Source of the DNA: JBARCX01 sp049794535
GTDB taxonomy: Bacteria; Pseudomonadota; Gammaproteobacteria; Xanthomonadales; Rhodanobacteraceae
NCBI GenBank assembly: GCA_049794535.1
Contig: JBARCX010000003.1
Location: 1 to 18,504 of the forward strand
Direction of reading: 5' to 3'
Length of the DNA stretch: 18,504 nt
Shown here: one piece after another, positions 13,551 through 18,504 of the stretch
How positions within the stretch are numbered: the first letter of the stretch is position 1
Layout of the letters: each line of letters begins with the position of its first letter
Notes under the pieces: model-generated
Databases searched by the model: none
What the model saw: the letters and a program-made list of their open reading frames with translations, nothing else
What the model was told of the DNA's origin: nothing
Program-made: the position numbers and the translations under genes

Positions 13551-15287
13551 CTAACTGGACACGGCGACTCCACCGATACCGTGACTGGCACGGGCGGCGG
13601 TCAACGTCAGTCGGAAGCAACTTCCGCCACCGGCAACCGGTACATAGGCCAGCGCAGCTTGATTGGCCTCACTCATTTGTCGAGCGAGATACAGACCTAG
13701 CCCCGTGCCATATTCATGCGTGGTGTAGAACGGCTCGAAGATTTGCGCGGCCACTTTGGGTTGGATGCCAGGGCCGCGATCAATGACCTCCAGAATCGGC
13801 ACGCCATGCTCGCCCAATCGCGCCACCACCATGACGCGTGCTGGTTCGCCTGGCATGCGGCCGTAGCGAAGCGCGTTCTGTACCAGATTCCACAGCACTT
13901 GCTGCAGCTGTTGCGGATCAGCCACTGCGGCTACCTGGCCGCTGCTGTTGATGACGCGCAATGAATCGTTGCCGAGATCGTTGCCCTGGCGGTATTCGTC
14001 TACGAAATCACTGGCCCAGTGGCCGAGATCCAGCGTTTCCGGCCTCGACCGTTCGCGTCGCGAGAGCTGCAGGATGTTCTCGATGATCTCGTTCAGTCGT
14101 ATGCCGTGGTTGTTGATGATCTCGACCAGCCGCAGGTCGGAGTCATTGAGATCCTGCGATTCGGCGAGTAGTTGGGCGGAATAGCGGATCGCCGCCAACG
14201 GATTGCGGATCTCGTGCGCGATCGATGCGGACAACCGGCCCAGTGAGCTAAGGGTGAGCTCTTCGGCGCGGCGCGACACCAGTGACGTATCGTCAAGGAA
14301 GATCAGCACCAGCGAGTCATCGTTCGGTGCCAAGCGGGAGAAGCGCGGCACGACTTCAGGTACGCCATCGGCAAGCTGGGTCGCGGTTTCGTCCAGTTTG
14401 CCCGAGGTCATCCAGTGATAAAGCCGGCGGGATAGCTCGGGCGCAAGCCGACCCAAGTCACGCTGGTCCGCGGATGGATTACCCAGCAGCATCCATGCCG
14501 ATTCGTTGATCTGATGGATGCGATTGGCGTCATCCACCAGCAGTACGCCGGTTTTCATGCGGCGGATGATCAGCTCATTCACCTGTCCGAGGTTGGCCAG
14601 ATCGATGCTGCGTTGTTCCGCCAGCGCCTCTGTGGCGCGCAATTGCCTGTTTAGTACGTGACATAGCGCGGTAATCGCGAAATAAGCCATGCCGAACAGG
14701 CTCGATTCGGGCAGTTCACGATCGTCGGTGACGCCGGGTTGCGGCAGTTCCATCAGCGTATGGCCGAACATGCCCAGCGTAGCCAGCGCGGCAAAGAACA
14801 GCGCCATGCGAAGTGGCAGCAACAAGGCGCCTGCGGCTATGTTCACGGCCAGCATCATTTCGATGCCGATGCGTGCTTCGTGCATGGCGGTGACTGCCAA
14901 CACCGCCGCGGCGATATCGACCGTCAAGGTGGTGGAGACGGTCAGTTGCGCGCGCGGTGTGGTCAGTCGCGTCAACATCAATACGGCGATGGCAAAGATC
15001 AGGTAGACCAGCGCAAGGATGTGCGCGAAGTCGGCGTGAGTCAGTCGCGGTAAGCCAAGCCCCGAGGGGCTGAGCGCAAGGCCGGTATAGACAAGTGCTT
15101 GTGCCAGCCGGAAAAAGTTAAGAAATAGTAACTCGTGGCGCACCGCGCTCGTGGGATGAGCGGTGTCCGATGGGGTAGTGCGGGCGACTGTAGGCACGGC
15201 GCGTGACACTCTGGAAGGGGCTGGCGGCGACCCGATGAGTATAGACAGAGTGGGCGCTGCGGCGATGTCTGCTACCACTTTACGCAT
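13551..15287 (-). CDS. pilS: Type IV pilus sensor histidine kinase PilS
   Basis: Membrane-bound sensor kinase, 578 residues, expected to phosphorylate PilR in response to pilin levels or surface cues. After a Pro/Ala/Thr-rich N-terminus (1-48) come about six transmembrane segments (about 55-215), a PAS-like region (235-330, MKTGVLLVDDANRIHQINES), and a dimerisation domain with phospho-His358 in SIAHEIRNPLAAI. The ATPase domain has an N-box WNLVQNALRYG, G1 DRGPGI (503-508), F-box FEPFYTT (517-523) and G2 GTGLGL (527-532). This order, and the neighbouring divergent sucCD, fits PilS. The ATG at 15287 is taken, although an in-frame GTG at 15143, just before the first membrane segment, is possible. 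It is separated from pilR by the sugar module; in most relatives pilR follows directly. The histidine-kinase call is certain, the PilS identity likely. Confidence 0.9.
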   Translation of the reverse strand: MRKVVADIAAAPTLSILIGSPPAPSRVSRAVPTVARTTPSDTAHPTSAVRHELLFLNFFRLAQALVYTGLALSPSGLGLPRLTHADFAHILALVYLIFAIAVLMLTRLTTPRAQLTVSTTLTVDIAAAVLAVTAMHEARIGIEMMLAVNIAAGALLLPLRMALFFAALATLGMFGHTLMELPQPGVTDDRELPESSLFGMAYFAITALCHVLNRQLRATEALAEQRSIDLANLGQVNELIIRRMKTGVLLVDDANRIHQINESAWMLLGNPSADQRDLGRLAPELSRRLYHWMTSGKLDETATQLADGVPEVVPRFSRLAPNDDSLVLIFLDDTSLVSRRAEELTLSSLGRLSASIAHEIRNPLAAIRYSAQLLAESQDLNDSDLRLVEIINNHGIRLNEIIENILQLSRRERSRPETLDLGHWASDFVDEYRQGNDLGNDSLRVINSSGQVAAVADPQQLQQVLWNLVQNALRYGRMPGEPARVMVVARLGEHGVPILEVIDRGPGIQPKVAAQIFEPFYTTHEYGTGLGLYLARQMSEANQAALAYVPVAGGGSCFRLTLTAARASHGIGGVAVSS

Positions 15288-15393
15288 GATCCCGGGGCGA
15301 GCCGCGGGGAGCTCTCCAAACAGGTTCTTGCACGCTGCCCCTTTCCATCGGCCGCCGGTTCCGCGAAAATGAGCGGCCGTATTGCGCGATTTT

Positions 15394-15406
15394 CGTCATG
15401 TTGACG
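15394..15406. other. Small inverted repeat in the pilS-sucC intergenic region
   Basis: CGTCA and TGACG flank TGT, giving a perfect 5-bp dyad inside the 238-bp region between the divergent pilS and sucC start codons. The right half includes TTGACG (15401-15406), usable as a -35 box towards sucC, but no good -10 lies 17 bp on. This region must hold both promoters. Nothing else in it is clear. Confidence 0.25.
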
Positions 15407-15525
15407 CATGGAAGCAGCGCACTGCATGTCGGCAGCACCTCACGATGCCGCCCAGTCTCCCTGAGCCCACGCCGCGTTTGTTCCGCGTACGGCCCCACGT
15501 TTCCCCCGTTCGCTCGAGGTATCGA

Positions 15526-16689
15526 ATGAATTTCCACGAGTACCAGGCCAAAGAGCTGTTCGCGCAGTACGGTATTGCCGTGCCGCCGGGCAAAGTCGCT
15601 AACTCCCCCGACGCCGCTGTCGACGCCGCCAAGCATCTCGGCGGTTCGCAATGGATGGTCAAGGCACAGATCCACGCAGGTGGCCGCGGTAAGGCCGGCG
15701 GCGTCAAGTTCTGCCGTAGCCTTGATGACGTCCGCGCTGCCGCCAAGGGCATGCTCGGCACCAACATGGAGACCTACCAGTCCGCCGGCCGTGCGCTGCC
15801 GGTGAACCTGGTGCTGGTCACCGATGCGACCAACATCGCCAAAGAGCTGTACCTGTCGATCCTGGTCGACCGCGATACCAAGTCGGTGTCGTTCATCGCC
15901 TCCAAGCACGGCGGCGTGGATATCGAGCAGGTCGCCAAGGACACGCCCGAAGACATCCACACCATCGTGATCGATTTCGTCGAAGGCCTGCAGCCGTACC
16001 AGTGCCGCCAGCTCGGCTTCGCGATGGACCTCAACGCCAAGCAGGTCAATCAGCTGACCAAGATCATGCTGGGCCTGTACAAGCTGTTCAATGAGCAGGA
16101 TCTGGCCCTGGTTGAGCTGAACCCGCTCGCTGTCCTCGAGGACGGCAACCTCGCCGCGCTCGACGGCAAGGTCAACTCCGACGACAACGCTGAGTTCCGT
16201 CATCCGAACCTGGCCGCCATGCGCGACCTGAGCCAGGAAGACGCCGCCGAAGCCGCTGCCGTCACGCACAATCTCAACTACGTGACGATGGACGGCACGA
16301 TCGGTTGCATGGTCAACGGTGCGGGTCTGGCCATGGCCACCATGGACGTGATCAAGCTGGCAGGCGGCGAGCCGGCCAACTTCCTCGACGTCGGTGGCGG
16401 TGCCACCAAAGAGCGCGTCACCGAGGCGTTCAAGCTGATCCTTTCCTCCGACAAGGTGAAGGCCATCCTGGTCAACATCTTCGGCGGCATCGTGCGCTGC
16501 GACCTGATCGCCGAGGGCATCATCGCCGCGGTGAAGGAAGTGGGCCTGAAGATCCCCGTCGTGGTGCGCCTGCAGGGCACCAATGTCGAGAAGGGTCGCG
16601 AACTGCTGGCCAACTCCGGTCTGGCGATTACGCCGGCCGATGATCTCAACGACGCGGCGTACAAAGCCGTGGCTGCGGCCAAGGCCTGA
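15526..16689 (+). CDS. sucC: Succinyl-CoA synthetase (ADP-forming), beta subunit
   Basis: Beta subunit of succinate-CoA ligase, which converts succinyl-CoA, ADP or GDP, and phosphate to succinate and nucleoside triphosphate in the TCA cycle; it acts in the cytoplasm as an alpha2beta2 or alpha-beta complex with SucD. The 387 residues match the family length of about 388. It opens with MNFHEYQAKELF, has the ATP-grasp segment HAGGRGKAGGVK (about 50-61), VELNPLAVLEDG for metal binding, GCMVNGAGLAMATMD, and the C-terminal FGGIVRCD loop at the CoA/His-loop interface. The ATG at 15526 has GAGGT 5 nt upstream; the frame runs open 48 codons further upstream, but without family similarity. sucD follows after 11 nt, so the two are translationally linked. 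Confidence 0.97.
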   Translation: MNFHEYQAKELFAQYGIAVPPGKVANSPDAAVDAAKHLGGSQWMVKAQIHAGGRGKAGGVKFCRSLDDVRAAAKGMLGTNMETYQSAGRALPVNLVLVTDATNIAKELYLSILVDRDTKSVSFIASKHGGVDIEQVAKDTPEDIHTIVIDFVEGLQPYQCRQLGFAMDLNAKQVNQLTKIMLGLYKLFNEQDLALVELNPLAVLEDGNLAALDGKVNSDDNAEFRHPNLAAMRDLSQEDAAEAAAVTHNLNYVTMDGTIGCMVNGAGLAMATMDVIKLAGGEPANFLDVGGGATKERVTEAFKLILSSDKVKAILVNIFGGIVRCDLIAEGIIAAVKEVGLKIPVVVRLQGTNVEKGRELLANSGLAITPADDLNDAAYKAVAAAKA

Positions 16690-16700
16690 GGAGCAATCGA

Positions 16701-17573
16701 ATGAGCGTTTTGGTCAATAAGAACACCAAGGTGATCGTGCAGGGCTTCACCGGCCAGCAGGGCACCTTCCACGCCGAACAGGCAATCGATTACGGCACCA
16801 AGGTTGTCGGTGGCGTGACCCCGGGTAAGGGCGGCAGCCAGCACATCGGTTTGCCGGTCTTCAACAGCGTGTCCGAAGCGGTCGATGAGACCGGTGCCGA
16901 TGCGTCCGTCATCTTCGTGCCGCCGCCGTTTGCGGCCGACTCGATCCTGGAAGCGATCGACGCCGGCATCCGCGTGATCGTGGCGATCACCGAGGGCATC
17001 CCGGTGCTGGATATGCTGCGCGTGAAGAACGTGCTGGCACAGCATCCGGAAACCGTGCTGATCGGGCCGAACTGCCCCGGCATCATCACCCCGGGCGAGT
17101 GCAAGATCGGCATCATGCCGGGTCACATTCACAAGCCGGGTAAGGTCGGTATCGTGTCGCGTTCCGGCACCCTGACCTATGAAGCTGTGTTCCAGACCAC
17201 CAACGAAGGCCTGGGCCAGTCCACCTGTATCGGTATCGGTGGCGACCCGATCAACGGTCTGAGCTTCATCGACTGCCTGAAGTTGTTCCAGGACGATCCG
17301 CAGACCGAAGGCATCATCATGGTCGGCGAGATCGGCGGTAGCGCCGAGGAAGATGCTGCTGAGTTCATCAGCGAGTACGTCACCAAGCCGGTGGTCTCGT
17401 TCATCGCAGGTGCGTCGGCTCCGGCCGGCAAGCGCATGGGTCATGCCGGCGCGATCATCTCCGGTGGCAAGGGCACGGCGGAAGCGAAGTTTGCCGCACT
17501 CGAGAAGGCTGGCGTCACCACGGTGAAGTCGCCTGCCGATCTCGGCAAGACGCTCGCCAAGCTGATGAAGTAA
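16701..17573 (+). CDS. sucD: Succinyl-CoA synthetase, alpha subunit
   Basis: Alpha subunit of succinate-CoA ligase; it binds CoA and carries the phosphohistidine intermediate. The 290 residues match the usual length of about 289. Visible marks are MSVLVNKNTKVIVQGFTGQQG and TPGKGG in the CoA-binding Rossmann domain, GPNCPGIITPGECKIGIMPG, SRSGTLTYEA, GIGGDPINGL, and GHAGAIISGGKGTA with the active-site His. The Shine-Dalgarno GAGGAG overlaps the sucC stop codon and stands 7 nt before the ATG, so coupled translation with sucC is expected. The gene ends 36 bp before a strong intrinsic terminator, which closes the sucCD operon. Confidence 0.97.
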   Translation: MSVLVNKNTKVIVQGFTGQQGTFHAEQAIDYGTKVVGGVTPGKGGSQHIGLPVFNSVSEAVDETGADASVIFVPPPFAADSILEAIDAGIRVIVAITEGIPVLDMLRVKNVLAQHPETVLIGPNCPGIITPGECKIGIMPGHIHKPGKVGIVSRSGTLTYEAVFQTTNEGLGQSTCIGIGGDPINGLSFIDCLKLFQDDPQTEGIIMVGEIGGSAEEDAAEFISEYVTKPVVSFIAGASAPAGKRMGHAGAIISGGKGTAEAKFAALEKAGVTTVKSPADLGKTLAKLMK

Positions 17574-17608
17574 GCCTTACCAAGGCAGCGAGTGCTTTGG
17601 GTATTGGC

Positions 17609-17641
17609 AAAAAGGGCCGCGGCAACGCGGCCCTTTTCTTT
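17609..17641 (+). terminator. Intrinsic terminator of sucCD
   Basis: GGGCCGCG (17614-17621) and CGCGGCCC (17626-17633) form a perfect 8-bp stem with a GCAA loop, preceded by AAAAA and followed by TTTTCTTT. This is a textbook rho-independent terminator. With the A-run pairing to the T-run it could also act on the opposite strand for the convergent protease gene. Confidence 0.93.
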
Positions 17642-17662
17642 GTGTGAGTATCACGGTTGCCG

Positions 17663-17698
17663 CATCGGTTGAGGTTCGCAAGCTCACCCCAACCGATG
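17663..17698. repeat. 9-bp inverted repeat between sucD and the protease gene
   Basis: CATCGGTTG (17663-17671) and its exact complement CAACCGATG (17690-17698) flank 18 nt. Inner TGAG/CTCA bases could extend or compete with the stem. It lies 25 bp downstream of the protease stop codon on the minus strand. No T-run follows in that direction, so its use as a terminator is doubtful. Confidence 0.4.
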
Positions 17699-17723
17699 GG
17701 CTCATCGCGGCATTTCAGAGAGC

Positions 17724-18504
17724 TTATGGATTGGCCAACAGCGTGGTGTCATTGTCGTCGTCGGCGGCGGCAAAGATGCCACTGAAGCTTGCCGCCGTCA
17801 GTCTTGATTGCAGACCGAAGTTATGAAGGACTGCCACGACTTCCGACGGCCTTCCGTCCATGTAGTTCAGAATCGATGGGCCACCACTATTGCCACTTTG
17901 AGGGCTGCATTGTGGGAGCAGCAACCATGGAGCGAGCTCGAAATCGGGGTTGTCGATGCCCCGGCTCAGGCAGTGCCATTGCTGGCCAACCTTGTCGTTG
18001 GTGACGCCAGTTCCGGGATAACCGTAGACGTCGACAAGCGGGAATGCCTCGCCGATTTCGTTGAGCCTTGGAACTAGCCCGTCTCCCACGACATCTTGGA
18101 GAAGCAAGGTGGTGCCTTTCTCTTCTACGGGATAAACGCGGGCAACAGCGACGTCATCTTCGTCGTTATGAGCGTTGTAATGCGGAATGAAAGACCGTTT
18201 TACCACCCATTTTCCTAGGGGAGCCCGCTGTGATTCCGGTACATCACCTTTATAGGCGGGTACAAACATCAGCATGTGTCTCCAGCCATCACTGTTATAG
18301 ACACAATGGGCCGCTGTTAGAACAACGCTTCTACTTTGAGATCGGATCACGGATGCAGAGCAATGAGCAAGAGTGCCTCCCGGCTCCTCAAAAAAAAGTA
18401 CGCCGTTGATCCGTGTTAGCGGATTGATGACATAGTTATTGAAATTGCCATCAGGCGGGGCCACGGGAAAATAGCCGAAATCATCACCAACTCCGGGCCA
18501 GTAC
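17724..18504 (-). CDS. Trypsin-like serine protease, 5' end outside window
   Basis: Chymotrypsin-fold (S1/V8-like) serine peptidase; the visible part is about 259 codons. The reading frame stays open to the window edge, so the true start and any signal peptide lie beyond 18504; a GTG at 18464 is in frame but is unlikely to be the start. The catalytic triad is visible: His in VVLTAAHCVY, Asp in NDEDDVAVARV, and Ser in QSGNSGGPS. Cys residues in AHCSASV and TAAHC probably pair, as in trypsin, and two more (WHCLSRG, LPQCSPQ) may form a second bridge near the active Ser. An extracellular or periplasmic role is inferred from the family. By eye its GC content is lower than that of sucCD, which may indicate later acquisition. 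It converges on sucD and has no visible link to the sugar genes. Confidence 0.88.
   Translation of the reverse strand, partial: YWPGVGDDFGYFPVAPPDGNFNNYVINPLTRINGVLFFEEPGGTLAHCSASVIRSQSRSVVLTAAHCVYNSDGWRHMLMFVPAYKGDVPESQRAPLGKWVVKRSFIPHYNAHNDEDDVAVARVYPVEEKGTTLLLQDVVGDGLVPRLNEIGEAFPLVDVYGYPGTGVTNDKVGQQWHCLSRGIDNPDFELAPWLLLPQCSPQSGNSGGPSILNYMDGRPSEVVAVLHNFGLQSRLTAASFSGIFAAADDDNDTTLLANP

Noticed and set aside
15382..15525. N-terminal extension of 48 residues for SucC
   Set aside because: The extension has no similarity to SucC, while the ATG at 15526 has a good GAGGT site and the standard MNFHEYQAKEL beginning.
15280..16269. 329-codon minus-strand frame overlapping the sucC start and the pilS-sucC gap
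   Set aside because: Antisense shadow of sucC with no ribosome-binding site or known domain.
16278..17444. 388-codon open frame on the minus strand across sucC and sucD
   Set aside because: It runs antisense through two highly conserved genes and is rich in His/Asp/Arg, as shadow frames are; it has no family motif.

Overview
The window looks like chromosomal DNA of a gammaproteobacterium of the order Xanthomonadales, probably the Rhodanobacteraceae (Dyella/Luteibacter/Rhodanobacter side) or Xanthomonadaceae. The basis is a GC-rich composition, a sucC-sucD pair divergent from a PilS-type kinase (an arrangement I recall from Xanthomonas and Xylella), a matching PilR regulator, and a TonB-receptor-based sugar locus. 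The organism assignment is inference; the gene families are read directly from the proteins.

Layout. On the minus strand at the left edge lies pilR (sigma-54 response regulator, start 1474). On the minus strand at 13551-15287 lies the PilS-type sensor kinase. These two normally neighbouring partners are separated by about 12 kb of carbohydrate genes. From right to left the intervening module is: a LacI-family regulator (plus strand, 12459-13535); divergent from it a GH65 glycoside phosphorylase fused to a beta-phosphoglucomutase (9163-12306); a TonB-dependent receptor (6589-9129); a 269-bp intergenic region with two sets of short tandem repeats and a GAAA-loop hairpin; an MFS transporter (5054-6319); an exported GH65 glycoside hydrolase (2735-4996); and an exported HSL-type esterase (1591-2673). 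Right of pilS, sucC and sucD encode succinyl-CoA synthetase and end in a clear intrinsic terminator. A convergent trypsin-like exported protease, cut by the window end, closes the window. No stretch longer than 300 bases is without a gene.

How the genes could work together (inference from families). The TonB receptor imports an alpha-glucoside across the outer membrane. The exported esterase may remove acyl groups and the exported GH65 hydrolase may release glucose or shorter sugars. The MFS carrier moves sugar into the cytoplasm. The fused phosphorylase/phosphoglucomutase would split an alpha-glucosidic disaccharide with phosphate and convert beta-glucose-1-phosphate to glucose-6-phosphate in one polypeptide. 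A strong double palindrome with central CG at 12334-12365, between the fusion gene and the LacI gene, is the likely operator. The exact sugar (maltose, trehalose, kojibiose, nigerose or other) cannot be read from the sequence.

No phage, insertion sequence, CRISPR array, tRNA or rRNA was seen.
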